From Methanobacteriaceae archaeon (GTDB taxonomy: Archaea; Methanobacteriota; Methanobacteria; Methanobacteriales; Methanobacteriaceae), in the NCBI GenBank assembly GCA_027318585.1, contig DAHVOW010000007.1, positions 5,459 through 69,458 on the forward strand: 64,000 nt of DNA, read 5' to 3'. Shown in pieces: positions 1-9,612 of the stretch. A model generated the notes under the pieces. It did no database searches. It worked only from the letters and a program-made list of their open reading frames with translations, and was not told where the DNA came from. Numbering within the stretch: position 1 is the stretch's first letter; each line of letters opens with the position of its first letter. The translations under genes were made by a program, and so were the position numbers.

Positions 1-460
1 CCCCGACACTTAAACCGGCATCATGGAGAATAGGGTCGATATTCATGCCCTGGTTCATGAGGGAGACCCTTATGGTGTGAAATAGGAGTCGGAAGAACTC
101 GAAGGGATTGTTTTCACTTTTAATGTAACGGATTATGTGTTCTTTCAGGTTTTCTTCCATGTTCCGTCGTTGAAGCTTCCCCACGTAGCCAGATTTAATA
201 AAGAAAATCTTTTTTCGGGCGTCGGTGGGATGTGATCTGGATCCGATGATGCCTTCCTGGGAGAGTTCCTTAAGGTGACCGGAGACAGTTGATTTGGCTC
301 GGCCAGATATTTTCACTATCTCGTCAAAGCTCAAATCCCTTTCTCGAAGCATTGATAATATTTTAACCCGTAAAGGACTTTTGATTACCTGCAAACCCTC
401 AGAAGTGGAGAATATTTCCACTTCCTGGTCTAGACTGTTGTGGTCCTGATATTTTGTCAT
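1..460 (-). CDS. msvR: MsvR-like redox regulator, N-terminal part (runs off left edge)
   Basis: About 153 residues are readable from an ATG at 460; the gene continues past base 1. Residues about 20-90 form an ArsR/MarR-type winged helix, with SPLRVKILSML, a recognition helix RAKSTVSGHLKEL, and a basic wing DARKKIF. After it comes a helical stretch ending in PILHDAGLSVG, which resembles the start of a V4R domain. HTH plus V4R is the architecture of MsvR, the methanogen redox-sensing repressor that controls oxidative-stress genes such as rubredoxin operons. The context fits: a rubredoxin-hcp operon with two MsvR-type operators lies 2 kb away. V4R and its redox cysteines lie mostly outside the window, so the name rests on the HTH, the V4R-like edge and the context. 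It could be another ArsR-V4R regulator. Confidence 0.6.
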   Translation of the reverse strand, partial: MTKYQDHNSLDQEVEIFSTSEGLQVIKSPLRVKILSMLRERDLSFDEIVKISGRAKSTVSGHLKELSQEGIIGSRSHPTDARKKIFFIKSGYVGKLQRRNMEENLKEHIIRYIKSENNPFEFFRLLFHTIRVSLMNQGMNIDPILHDAGLSVG

Positions 461-487
461 TTTCACGCTCTTTATCGATTAGGGAAA

Positions 488-679
488 TTAGGGTTTATCA
501 CATCTAAAACAGTACTCGGTATCCTGGTTGGTCCTGAATATTTTTCCACGACCCTTACAGGTGACTTCTCGGAGTTCAGATTTTTTATCCACTATATCCA
601 ACGAACAGGAACATTTCCAACCCATTTTGCCTTTAAGGGCTTGTTCAAATGCTTTTTCATCAAAATCTTCTTCAGGCAT
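488..679 (-). CDS. Small cysteine-rich protein, likely metal-binding
   Basis: A 63-residue protein starting at ATG 679 with a GAGGTAAAA-type ribosome-binding site just upstream. It has an acidic N-terminus (MPEEDFDEKAF) and five cysteines at 23, 25, 41, 57 and 60, arranged as CSC, a single Cys, and a final CFRC. This spacing suggests a zinc or iron site. It lies between the cupin gene (36 nt upstream) and the MsvR-like gene (27 nt downstream) on the same strand, so the three may be cotranscribed. No family is recognised. A redox or metal role beside a redox regulator is inference from position and cysteines. Confidence 0.6.
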   Translation of the reverse strand: MPEEDFDEKAFEQALKGKMGWKCSCSLDIVDKKSELREVTCKGRGKIFRTNQDTEYCFRCDKP

Positions 680-715
680 GATTTTACCTCTCTAATAGAT
701 TCTTATCATAGGAAG

Positions 716-1063
716 TTAGAGTAGCTTCGTTTCCTCCAGGGGTTTAGGAACCTTCACCACTAAGAAGCGGAGAACTCCATCACTTTCATTGTACCAGCAG
801 TGGGGAATACGGGCGGGGCTGTCGATTAGGGTGTCCTGGGAAACTTCCTGCTTTTCATCACCTATTTCCACTATTCCAGTTCCTTCCAACACATAGAAAA
901 AGACATCTACTGGGGTTATATGTCTTATGAGCTTTTCACCAGGCTGTAAAGTGATGAGCACTGTCATAGCATGTTCAGTATCATAAAGTTTCCTTACATC
1001 TACCTTGTGTGGTGTATCGGCAATGGGCACATCCTTAGCCTCAACTGTTTTCATAATGATCAT
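716..1063 (-). CDS. Cupin-domain protein
   Basis: A 115-residue single-domain cupin. The two cupin motifs are visible: a first-strand region around LQPGEKLIRHITPVDVFFYVLEG, in which the usual GxxxxxHxH metal motif is reduced to a single His, and a second motif around DTLIDSPARIPHCWYNES. The conserved PxxxPHxWxN-like end is present. Cupins of this size are small beta barrels, often metal enzymes or sensors; no substrate can be assigned. The ATG at 1063 is preceded by GAGATGATC. It follows the hcp stop after 52 nt containing long A and T runs and a TATA-like TTTATATTT, so it probably has its own promoter and could lead a transcript with the Cys-rich protein and the MsvR-like regulator. Confidence 0.75.
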   Translation of the reverse strand: MIIMKTVEAKDVPIADTPHKVDVRKLYDTEHAMTVLITLQPGEKLIRHITPVDVFFYVLEGTGIVEIGDEKQEVSQDTLIDSPARIPHCWYNESDGVLRFLVVKVPKPLEETKLL

Positions 1064-1115
1064 CTCTTTTTTTTTTGAATGTTTTAAATATAAAAAAAAT
1101 AAAGAGGGGGTTGAA

Positions 1116-2426
<1,311 letters not shown>

Positions 2427-2486
2427 CTTATCTTCTCCTTCAAGGTTTTCTTTTTTAAATAAATCAACAAATCCCATTTTAATACC

Positions 2487-2645
2487 CTATTCAGCTACGA
2501 ACTGGTCTTTTCCCACACCACAAAGGGGACATAACCAGTCATCAGGTAAATCTTCGAAGCCGGTTCCAGCTTCTACACCACTATCGGGGTCTCCTTTCTC
2601 AGGATCATAGATATAATCACATATCACACATCGGTATTTTTGCAT
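2487..2645 (-). CDS. rub: Rubredoxin
   Basis: A complete 52-residue rubredoxin: one iron in a Cys4 site made by CVIC (residues 6-9) and CPLC (39-42), with the family's YDPEKGDPDSGVEAGTGFEDLPDDWLCP core including the conserved aromatics. It begins at ATG 2645 and ends at TAG 2487; hcp follows closely. Rubredoxins are one-electron carriers used in archaeal oxygen and NO defence. Promoter proximity to two MsvR-type operators and linkage to hcp suggest an oxidative or nitrosative stress operon. Confidence 0.95.
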   Translation of the reverse strand: MQKYRCVICDYIYDPEKGDPDSGVEAGTGFEDLPDDWLCPLCGVGKDQFVAE

Positions 2646-2663
2646 ACTACATCACCAACTTTG

Positions 2664-2712
2664 TTCGGTTTAACCCGAATGTTCAATTGTATCCGAACAA
2701 TTTGTATATAAG
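2664..2712 (-). promoter_or_regulatory. rub-hcp promoter with two tandem MsvR-type operators
   Basis: Reading toward rub, a TATA-like TTATATAC lies at 2710-2703. Just downstream sit two tandem 16-bp inverted sites: 2682-2697 (TTCA-N8-CGAA on the plus strand, one mismatch) and 2664-2679 (TTCGGTTTAACCCGAA, perfect TTCG-N8-CGAA). They are 2 bp apart. TTCG-N7-9-CGAA is the motif described for MsvR binding. With a start site about 25 nt past the TATA box, both sites would overlap the transcription start, a repressor position. Binding is inferred. Confidence 0.65.
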
Positions 2713-2851
2713 TCTTGCGGTTTTAAATGGAAACTATAAAAATAAGGTTGGGAAAAATATTTATCTTCCCCGCACCAAGATTTAAACAATTAAATTTTAG
2801 ATTTTATCGATTTAACTTAGAAGATTAACACAAAATCGGCAGGTATTCTAT

Positions 2852-3973
2852 TTGAAACTTAACAATATAACTCCAGATCTCGTATTATCAGAAAAAAAGA
2901 AATCCATCAATCCAGAGGAAGCAAAAAGAGAATGTAAATTAGTGGTCTTGGAATCAATTGGTTATCCATTCCTGTGTAACCTGGTTGAGAATCCTAAAAT
3001 AGAGATCTTTGACAAGGAACTATTTGAACTATACGCCCAGGATCAATGGGATGGTTTCACGGTAAACGAGGGTTCTTTTCTATTTGATCAGAAGCTTTTA
3101 CCTGATTTTGCATTTAAAATAATTAAAGCACACCCGGAAAATTCACGAATAACCAAAAACACTTCTATTCTACTGATGGAGGTTCCTGAAGTTCGTGAAA
3201 TAAAAAGGGTTGAAAGTAACATCCTGATGGAGGATGTCATTGGCCAAAAACGGGCCAAAACCAAGTGCAAGATCATCATGAAGTATCTGCAGGACCCGGA
3301 AATATTTGGGGAATGGGCACCTAGAAATGTTCTTTTCCATGGTTATCCCGGAACCGGGAAGACCATGCTGGCCAAATCTCTTTCTAATGAACTTAAAATC
3401 CCATTATTCCTGGTTAAAGCCACTAGTCTAATTGGCGAACACGTTGGTGATGGGGCCCGACAGATTCATGACTTATTTGAAATGGCTTCCAGCTGTGCTC
3501 CCTCAGTTATCTTCATAGATGAGATAGACGCCATAGGGCTGGACAGACGATACCAATCTCTTCGTGGAGATGTTTCCGAGGTAGTTAATGCTCTTCTCAC
3601 CGAGATGGACGGTATAATCCCGAATCAGGGGGTAGTTACCATAGGAGCCACCAATAATCCTCCCCTCTTGGATCAGGCTCTGCGCAGTCGATTCGAAGAG
3701 GAGATTGAATTCACCTTACCTGATGAATCGGAAAGATTATCCATCCTGGAACTTTATTCTACGTCCATGCCTCTGGAAGTGGATGTTGACCTTAAAAAAT
3801 TGGCCATACTTACCAGGGGAATGTCTGGAAGGGACATAAAGGACCGAGTCCTAAAAGTAGCTCTACATACGGCTTTATCTTGTGATGATGACGTGTTAGT
3901 ATGGAAACACGTTGAATATGCCCTGAAGCATCATGATAAAGTTAAAAAAGAACCCAAAGAGATGTACGCTTAA
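2852..3973 (+). CDS. Single-domain AAA+ ATPase of unknown function
   Basis: A 373-residue protein with a TTG start at 2852. Residues about 1-120 form an N-terminal region not recognised. Then comes one AAA module: GYPGTGKT (Walker A, about residue 164), VIFIDEIDAIG (Walker B), GATNN (sensor 1) and an arginine-finger region LRSRFEEEIEF, followed by the small helical lid with GMSGRDIKDR. The AAA core resembles Cdc48/proteasomal-ATPase types, but there is only one module and no coiled coil or HbYX tail (the end is KEPKEMYA). It is transcribed divergently from rub-hcp and ends in a T-run before convergent hemA. It may be a remodelling or unfolding ATPase; no substrate can be inferred. Confidence 0.8.
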   Translation: MKLNNITPDLVLSEKKKSINPEEAKRECKLVVLESIGYPFLCNLVENPKIEIFDKELFELYAQDQWDGFTVNEGSFLFDQKLLPDFAFKIIKAHPENSRITKNTSILLMEVPEVREIKRVESNILMEDVIGQKRAKTKCKIIMKYLQDPEIFGEWAPRNVLFHGYPGTGKTMLAKSLSNELKIPLFLVKATSLIGEHVGDGARQIHDLFEMASSCAPSVIFIDEIDAIGLDRRYQSLRGDVSEVVNALLTEMDGIIPNQGVVTIGATNNPPLLDQALRSRFEEEIEFTLPDESERLSILELYSTSMPLEVDVDLKKLAILTRGMSGRDIKDRVLKVALHTALSCDDDVLVWKHVEYALKHHDKVKKEPKEMYA

Positions 3974-4039
3974 CATCTCTATTTTTTTTTATTAATAAGA
4001 GGTATTAAGAAAAATCTATTGAAAAAATTTCAAAAAAAA
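3974..4039 (+). terminator. T-rich terminator region between convergent genes
   Basis: A run of ten T residues follows the AAA ATPase stop (about 3981-3991). The opposite end carries A-runs that read as T-runs at the 3' end of hemA. Poly-T stretches are typical archaeal termination signals; no strong hairpin is visible. Confidence 0.5.
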
Positions 4040-5236
4040 CTAACCTTTCTCATTACTAAAAAGACACTCCACAGCTTCTAAAGTAATATTATCGTCTTCT
4101 TCAGCAGCAATTTTTATATTCTTAATGATATCGGAAAATATGCGGTCCACTAGGATCTTGCTCAGATCGTCCACCACCTTCTCTTGACCGTTAATATCTC
4201 CCATCATCTTCAAAGCCTTCTGTGTTTCTTTAATCCTTATTTTTTCCGCATCATTACGGATACTGGAGATTAATGGTTCCACTTCCAGATGTTTAAGCGA
4301 TCTTTTTAAAAGACGTAATTCCTTCCCGATAAGAACTTCAGCTGCTTTGGCTTCATTTTCCCTCATTTCACGGTTCTTACGGGCTATTCCTCTCAGATCA
4401 TCAATATTATAAAGTCGAACCCCCAGTTCCGCCACCCGGGCATCAATATCCCGAGGATTGGCAATGTCCACCATCACCATCTTCTTCAGAGTTTCGGCGG
4501 GAACAGCTTCCATCACCTTCTCGTAAGTTATGATGGGGTGAGGTGCTCCAGTGGCACTGATTACCACATCAGCATCGTATAAAGCTTCTGATAGGTGGTC
4601 AAAATGGATTGCTGATCCTCCCAGTTCCTTTGCCAGGCATAAAGCCCGATCATGGGTGCGATTAGCCACCACTATAGCTTTAAGTCTTTTGGCTACCAGG
4701 GCCTTGGCTACCAGGGTGCCCATTTGCCCGGCCCCAATGACCAGTACTTTTTTGCATTTAAGATCACCATGCACATGCTCGGCCAGTCTTACCGCAGCCG
4801 ATCCTATGGAAACCGCCCCTTCGTTGATGTGTGTCTTTTGACGGACGATCTGGCCCACATGGATGGCTTTGGTAAACACATTATTAAGTATGGGGCCGCA
4901 AGTGCCTTCTTTAATAGCCTGTTTTTGTGAGTCCTTCAGTTGACCCAGGATCTGGTCCTCACCGATAATCATGGATTCCAGTCCAGATGCCAACCTTAAA
5001 ACATGTTCTAAAGCTTCATCATCCTTTTCGACTACCAATCCATCCCATTGGTAATCTAAACCACATTTATCCATTACCATGTACATTTCTTGACGGTTAC
5101 AGGTTTTAATCTGGAGATATTCTTTTATGGTTTGGGTTTGATTAATGTCCTCGAAGATTTTATCAATTAACCGACTCAACTGTTCCATTTGGCTGATTTC
5201 AGCTGATTTATGATCGATTCTGATATTAAGAATCAC
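4040..5236 (-). CDS. hemA: Glutamyl-tRNA reductase
   Basis: The first committed step of tetrapyrrole synthesis in archaea: NADPH reduction of glutamyl-tRNA to glutamate-1-semialdehyde, feeding siroheme, cobamides and the nickel cofactor F430. The catalytic loop KTCNRQEMYMV places the nucleophilic Cys at residue 46. The substrate region LRLASGLESMIIGEDQILGQ, the NADPH-binding VLVIGAGQMGTLVAKAL and the C-terminal dimerisation helices are present; 398 residues is normal. The GTG start at 5236 overlaps the siroheme synthase stop by 4 nt, indicating translational coupling. It is the last gene of the atwA-marker 9-siroheme synthase-hemA operon. Confidence 0.95.
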   Translation of the reverse strand: MILNIRIDHKSAEISQMEQLSRLIDKIFEDINQTQTIKEYLQIKTCNRQEMYMVMDKCGLDYQWDGLVVEKDDEALEHVLRLASGLESMIIGEDQILGQLKDSQKQAIKEGTCGPILNNVFTKAIHVGQIVRQKTHINEGAVSIGSAAVRLAEHVHGDLKCKKVLVIGAGQMGTLVAKALVAKRLKAIVVANRTHDRALCLAKELGGSAIHFDHLSEALYDADVVISATGAPHPIITYEKVMEAVPAETLKKMVMVDIANPRDIDARVAELGVRLYNIDDLRGIARKNREMRENEAKAAEVLIGKELRLLKRSLKHLEVEPLISSIRNDAEKIRIKETQKALKMMGDINGQEKVVDDLSKILVDRIFSDIIKNIKIAAEEDDNITLEAVECLFSNEKG

Positions 5237-5889
5237 AATATCTCCTCATTAGACCGGGTCTTTTTAGCCTTTAAATCTACTCCCAGTATATTGGCTGCTC
5301 TTTCTTGAGCCGCTAATAAATCTCCGGCTTCCAGTAGATTTTTAATGATTTCATCATTTAATATTTGATATAAGACTTCTCGCCGCGTTTTCTGATTATC
5401 AAGCTGACCTTTAAGAATTTCCCGGGTGAAGTGCTGTAATTCCAGTTGCAGCACATCCTCCTGTTTTATTACCTTTTGTATCTTTTTTCTTAATTGGCGA
5501 GCCATGAGGGGACTTTTACCCTGGGTAAAAATGCATATTTGCACATCTCCTATGAAAAAAGATGATGGAACAATGATGTTTCCACGTTCTGGTTTATCGG
5601 CCCGGTTTAAAAGTTTTTCTGAAGCCATTTCCCCAATTTTCTGGTTAAGGTTTTCATCACCACTGGCCACCACCACTAGATCGGCCCAGTTAACCAGTTT
5701 TTCCAGTTTTTCCAGGGGTTTTTCTAGGGCCCCGCTGGCTTTCAGATGTTTAGAAACTGTTCCTGCAGTTATTATCACCTGTGCTCCAGCTTCCAGGAAT
5801 CTTAGAGCTCTCCTTTCCCCTACCTCTCCTGACCCGACCACCAACACGTGCCGGTCCTTCATGTCCAGGATTAAGGGAGTCCATCCCAT
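5233..5889 (-). CDS. Siroheme synthase (precorrin-2 dehydrogenase/ferrochelatase, Met8/CysG-N type)
   Basis: 218 residues. The N-terminal Rossmann fold shows VLVVGSGEVGERRALRFLEAG with a characteristic PLILDMKDRHVLVVG beginning, as in the dehydrogenase part of CysG and Met8. It oxidises precorrin-2 to sirohydrochlorin, and this family can also insert iron to give siroheme; sirohydrochlorin is also the precursor of F430 in methanogens. The central IIVPSSFFIGDVQICIFTQGKSPLMARQLR is typical of the family. It starts at ATG 5889, one base after the marker 9 stop, and ends overlapping hemA, so the operon couples the early and branch-point steps of the same pathway. Confidence 0.88.
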   Translation of the reverse strand: MGWTPLILDMKDRHVLVVGSGEVGERRALRFLEAGAQVIITAGTVSKHLKASGALEKPLEKLEKLVNWADLVVVASGDENLNQKIGEMASEKLLNRADKPERGNIIVPSSFFIGDVQICIFTQGKSPLMARQLRKKIQKVIKQEDVLQLELQHFTREILKGQLDNQKTRREVLYQILNDEIIKNLLEAGDLLAAQERAANILGVDLKAKKTRSNEEIL

Positions 5890-5890
5890 T

Positions 5891-6367
5891 CTATTGCTCC
5901 AAATTCTTCATTCGGAGAAGTTTCATGGCCATTTTAAGGTCGTTTCCGCACTCCTGTAAAGTCTGAAGAGCTTCTTCTTCAGGAACATTAAAAGCTTCCG
6001 ATAGTCCTTTAACCTTTTCTTCTACACTGGATTCAGTTTTTCCCACTAATTCTTCAGATAACTCTTTTTTTAACTCTAAATATTCTTCAGTGGCCATATC
6101 GATCCTGCGCATGACCATATCTCGGAGTGGGCAGGGTTTGGAAGGTTTACAACACCACACCAGAGAACCAAAACAGGTTCCTTCTCCGTGTCCTAACCGT
6201 GTTCTTTTTCCAAAATCCTCTTTGATCTCCACGTATTCCTGTGGAGTTATCTTTGCATCTTCAAGGGCGTATAAGATGGGACAGGGTTTAACTGGAGGGC
6301 AACAAAATGTTAATGCTCTTTTATCCCCCCCTCTACATACATGTGATGGCGAATCATCCCAGACCAT
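5891..6367 (-). CDS. Methanogenesis marker 9-type protein with C-terminal UBA-like domain
   Basis: 158 residues. The N-terminal 80 residues contain two cysteine pseudo-repeats: Cys11, Cys22-Cys23, Cys29 (CCPPVKPCP) and Cys65, Cys72-Cys73, Cys79 (CCKPSKPCP), eight cysteines in all. The VCRGG, CCPPxKPCP and CFGSLVWCC signatures match the domain known as methanogenesis marker 9, found in methanogens and still without an assigned biochemical function. Residues about 110-158 look like a three-helix UBA/NAC-type domain (FNVPEEEALQTLQECGNDLK). It is sandwiched with 1-nt gaps between atwA and siroheme synthase. The cysteine pattern could hold metal or Fe-S clusters; a role in F430 or Mcr maturation is inference. 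Confidence 0.8.
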   Translation of the reverse strand: MVWDDSPSHVCRGGDKRALTFCCPPVKPCPILYALEDAKITPQEYVEIKEDFGKRTRLGHGEGTCFGSLVWCCKPSKPCPLRDMVMRRIDMATEEYLELKKELSEELVGKTESSVEEKVKGLSEAFNVPEEEALQTLQECGNDLKMAMKLLRMKNLEQ

Positions 6368-6368
6368 C

Positions 6369-7964
6369 CTAATCCTCCTTTAACATCTTCTCTTTCTCGG
6401 TGGGGTTGAGATCTTCCACAATATCTGCCGGCCGTCCTTCTTTGAGGATCTTTCCACCCCTCATTAGAGCGGCTCGATCACAGACGTGCAGCACGAAATC
6501 CATATCATGGGAAATAATCAGGAAAGTCTGATTAAGTTCTTCCCGGGCTTTGTGAATGGAATCTGTTACTTGCACTCTAGTCATGGGATCCATAGTGCCG
6601 GTTGGTTCGTCTAAAATTACAACGTTCGGTTCTTTAATCAGTACCTGCGCAATAGCGACCCGGTGACGTTCTCCTCCGCTTAACTCATCAGGATATTTCT
6701 TTAAAATGGTGCTAGCATAGTTTTCATCAAACCCAACTGCATTCAACACGTATTCAGCCTTCATTTTAGCAAATTCTGCGGGTAAATCCAGGCTAATTGC
6801 TTCCGTAAGGTTACCTAATACGTTTCGATGAGGGTAGAGGCTGTATTCCTGGTGAAGTATTCCCAGGTAAGGTTTTACTCTCCCACGACCAAAAGGGCCC
6901 TTTTCGGTCATGTCTATCCACTGGTCCCCCAGCCGGATTTCGATCATTCCGCTGCTAGGATCGGTTAAACCGTACAATATGCGCGATAAAGTGGTCTTTC
7001 CACCCCCACTTAAACCTACCACGCCAAATATTTCACCTTCATCCACGGTGAGGCTTACTCCATCCACAGCTTTTATAACTCCTCTTTCTATGGAATAGTA
7101 GTGTTTTTTAACGTCTTCCATCTGGACTATGGGTCCGCCAGCCTTGAATTCCTCGGTTTTTTCGGGTAATGGCACCTGGTCCATAAATTTTTGCACTACA
7201 GTTTCAGGGTCACCTTCTTCTACTATTTCACCCTTTTCCAACCATATAACCTGGTTGGAAAGCTTTTTCATTACTTCTGGCCAGTGAGAGGTAATGATCA
7301 TGGTGGTCCCCTGATCTACTACTCCCTCTATCAGGGCATCGTGAATGGCCTCGGCAGTTTTAGGATCTAGGGTACCGGTAGGTTCGTCTGCTAAAAAAAT
7401 CATGGGTTCTTTGGCTATCTGCCGAGCCAGAACTACCCGTTGTTTTTCTCCGCCACTAAGGTCCCGGGCTATGTGGGTGATCCGATGGGTCATCTGGGCC
7501 ATGTCTAAAATTTCTATGGCCATATAAGTACTTTCTTCATCTTCGTGACCCTCAATTGATTTTAAGACGTTATCAATTACAGTATCGTCCTCGTAAAGTG
7601 CGAATGTCCTCTGCAACATTATTGAAATCCTTCTTTTTATGGCAGCGAACATCAAACGGTCACAATTCCAGAAATCAACGGTTTGAACCTGGAAATCGCA
7701 GCCGCATCCACATTCTTTACCATCATAAGAAGGTGCTTCCACTCTGAAACAACTGGAACAGACCGCTACGGTGTATTTTATGCTTCCTTCGTCGGGGCGA
7801 TAATCCTTCATCCCTCTTAACATGTTGATAAGAACGGATTTGCCTGAACCACTCCTTCCCAGAATGCCCAGTACTTTTCCTTCATCTATTTTAATATTTA
7901 AGTTTTTTAGGACCGTCGTTCCATCAAAAGACTTGGTGACATTTTCTAGTTCTATAAAAGACAT
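6369..7964 (-). CDS. atwA: Methyl-coenzyme M reductase activation component A2 (dual ABC ATPase)
   Basis: A 531-residue protein with two ABC ATPase modules and no membrane part. Module 1: GILGRSGSGKSVL Walker A, LSGGEKQR signature, FLADEPTGTLD Walker B. Module 2: GLSGGGKTTL, LSGGERHR, ILDEPTGTMD. A cysteine-rich insertion in module 1 (CSSCFRV ... CGCGC) is a hallmark of AtwA. The protein provides ATP-dependent power for reductive activation of Ni(I)-F430 in methyl-CoM reductase. ATG at 7964 follows GGTGGTTGC. It leads the operon, so Mcr activation and tetrapyrrole synthesis are coexpressed. The AT-rich region 7965-8050 upstream contains several TATA-like stretches. Confidence 0.94.
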   Translation of the reverse strand: MSFIELENVTKSFDGTTVLKNLNIKIDEGKVLGILGRSGSGKSVLINMLRGMKDYRPDEGSIKYTVAVCSSCFRVEAPSYDGKECGCGCDFQVQTVDFWNCDRLMFAAIKRRISIMLQRTFALYEDDTVIDNVLKSIEGHEDEESTYMAIEILDMAQMTHRITHIARDLSGGEKQRVVLARQIAKEPMIFLADEPTGTLDPKTAEAIHDALIEGVVDQGTTMIITSHWPEVMKKLSNQVIWLEKGEIVEEGDPETVVQKFMDQVPLPEKTEEFKAGGPIVQMEDVKKHYYSIERGVIKAVDGVSLTVDEGEIFGVVGLSGGGKTTLSRILYGLTDPSSGMIEIRLGDQWIDMTEKGPFGRGRVKPYLGILHQEYSLYPHRNVLGNLTEAISLDLPAEFAKMKAEYVLNAVGFDENYASTILKKYPDELSGGERHRVAIAQVLIKEPNVVILDEPTGTMDPMTRVQVTDSIHKAREELNQTFLIISHDMDFVLHVCDRAALMRGGKILKEGRPADIVEDLNPTEKEKMLKED

Positions 7965-8061
7965 GCAACCACCTTGATGATTTATAATGAATATATATTC
8001 TAATCAGTTTGTGATTATATAAATAATATTTACTAATCTTTTCTATTAAAAACTTTGACGA

Positions 8062-8790
8062 TTATATCCGTGAAAGATCAAAGTCCAAACTCCCTCCTAT
8101 GGCTGCCCTGGCTAAGGATATACCATCAGCTCCAGCATTTAACATTTTACGAGCGGATTCAACGTCTTTAATTGAATTGTTTCCTATTAGGAAAATGGAA
8201 CTGTTCTCTTTAATAGAGCGAATCACATCCAAGTCTGCTCTAAGAAAGCCCGGAAGCATGGCATCAACATGAAGATAGTTGGCTCCTGATCGTTCCACGG
8301 CCTTTGCTATTTTTACTTCGTCAATTCCTGCCACATTGGCCCTGATCTTAACTGAGACCCTGGATTTGGCCTTTTCGACAATTTCCTCTACAAACTCTTC
8401 TAACCTGATAGAATCTTTGAGCATAGCCTGACCGCATCCCAATCTGGTTATCTCTTTTTGACGGCAATGGGCGTTTACTTCCACCACGTCAACTTCCCTT
8501 ATCTTTGAAACCCTAATAATGGGTCCCGGTGTAATTGATCGGAGGTTTACAGAAATAGAGCCTTTAAAGTTCTCTCTTACTATCTGGGCCTGGTCTTCCA
8601 AGTAAGGTACTAGTGATTCCTCTTCCACCACAAATTCGGGCCGACCCCGGGATAAAATTTCATGGCCGGCCTGGATGGTGGGATGGTCAGCATTGTATCC
8701 CCCCAGGGTCACCATATCAAATCCTTCCCCAGCGAGGTCCCGGCAAAAGGCGCCATCGGTAATGCCCGCCATGGGCGCTAGTACTTCAAT
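8062..8790 (-). CDS. NifR3/Dus-related archaeal TIM-barrel flavoprotein, probable AUU start
   Basis: A TIM-barrel protein of the archaeal group distantly related to dihydrouridine synthases and dihydroorotate dehydrogenase. It shows APMAGITDGAFC at the N-terminus, VNAHCRQKEITRLGCGQAML (matching the Dus NxGCP-like region), SVKIRANV, LHVDAMLPG and GADGISLARAAIGG (phosphate-binding loop). The first ATG (8772) would cut the conserved beta-strand, EVLAPMAGITD. Upstream in frame there is no ATG, GTG or TTG before a TAA, but ATT at 8790 lies 5 nt after a perfect GAGGTG (8801-8796), giving M-EVLAPMAGITDG. AUU is therefore the likely start; ATG 8772 is the conventional alternative. It is the last gene of the F420 operon, and its substrate is unknown. 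Confidence 0.75.
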   Translation of the reverse strand: MEVLAPMAGITDGAFCRDLAGEGFDMVTLGGYNADHPTIQAGHEILSRGRPEFVVEEESLVPYLEDQAQIVRENFKGSISVNLRSITPGPIIRVSKIREVDVVEVNAHCRQKEITRLGCGQAMLKDSIRLEEFVEEIVEKAKSRVSVKIRANVAGIDEVKIAKAVERSGANYLHVDAMLPGFLRADLDVIRSIKENSSIFLIGNNSIKDVESARKMLNAGADGISLARAAIGGSLDFDLSRI

Positions 8791-8850
8791 ATATGCACCT
8801 CGAATGTGATTTAGTAGAAAAAATTAAAGATAAGTTCAGTGATTATTTTA

Positions 8851-9606
8851 TTATTCCTTTATCACATGGACCAGTTTGTAGGTAAAACCGCCCCTTATCT
8901 CTTCTAAAGCAAGATCTGCTAGGTTTGCTGCTTTTTCAGCACTGGGAGCTTTTCCCACCCCTGCTTTGAGGGCGATGTTAATTTCATCCTCAATTTCTTC
9001 GATGATCTTCAATATACCTTCCGGATCAAGACCGTTGCAGGGTGACATGAAGTTGTCCCCACCAATGAAAAATAGAAGAGAACCTTTTTCGATTAGTTTT
9101 TTCATTAAAAAGTGTTGAACGCGATTAACAATAAAAGACGTGTCATAGGCAGGAATAATATCAGTAAGAGAATCCGTTATGCCGTTGATATCTATATGGG
9201 CAATTTGAACGAAACTTTCGTCATGATTAACCATTCCGTCTATGGCCAGTATCTCCTTACGTTCCTCGTTTTGGGCTCCTCCGTACTTTTGTAAGGCTGC
9301 ACTAGCTTTTCTCTGGGCTTCGTAAGGGGTTTCAGATGTCCCAACTCCCATGCTCACTGTGATGGGGTAGCGGTTGCCAATAGATTTCTGTATCCGGAGG
9401 TGATCCTCAGCACCTACACCATTGGTGACTGCCAGCATGTTATCAAAGCGGGTGAAGAAAACCAGGCCGCCTTTAGCAGCGAATTGGCGTTGAAGGTCTG
9501 CATAAAGTTCTGATTGTAGGATTTGAAGATCTGCTTCGGCCCTGGGACTAGGAGTGACAGTCCAGGGTCCATAATTGTCAATTTGAATCAAAGTCATTTG
9601 TATCAT
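8851..9606 (-). CDS. arfA: GTP cyclohydrolase III
   Basis: The archaeal enzyme converts GTP to the formamidopyrimidine nucleotide FAPy, the first step toward riboflavin and the deazaflavin of F420. 251 residues match the family length. It contains two cyclase-like half domains: MTLIQIDNYGPWTVTPSPRAEADLQ with FTRFDNMLAV in the first, and FVQIAHIDINGITD with LFFIGGDNFMSPC (a GGDEF-like metal site) in the second. The ATG at 9606 is used; an ATG three codons on, directly at the conserved MTLIQ, is possible. It starts 6 nt after cofD, within a run of F420 genes. Confidence 0.93.
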   Translation of the reverse strand: MIQMTLIQIDNYGPWTVTPSPRAEADLQILQSELYADLQRQFAAKGGLVFFTRFDNMLAVTNGVGAEDHLRIQKSIGNRYPITVSMGVGTSETPYEAQRKASAALQKYGGAQNEERKEILAIDGMVNHDESFVQIAHIDINGITDSLTDIIPAYDTSFIVNRVQHFLMKKLIEKGSLLFFIGGDNFMSPCNGLDPEGILKIIEEIEDEINIALKAGVGKAPSAEKAANLADLALEEIRGGFTYKLVHVIKE

Positions 9607-9612
9607 AAAATT

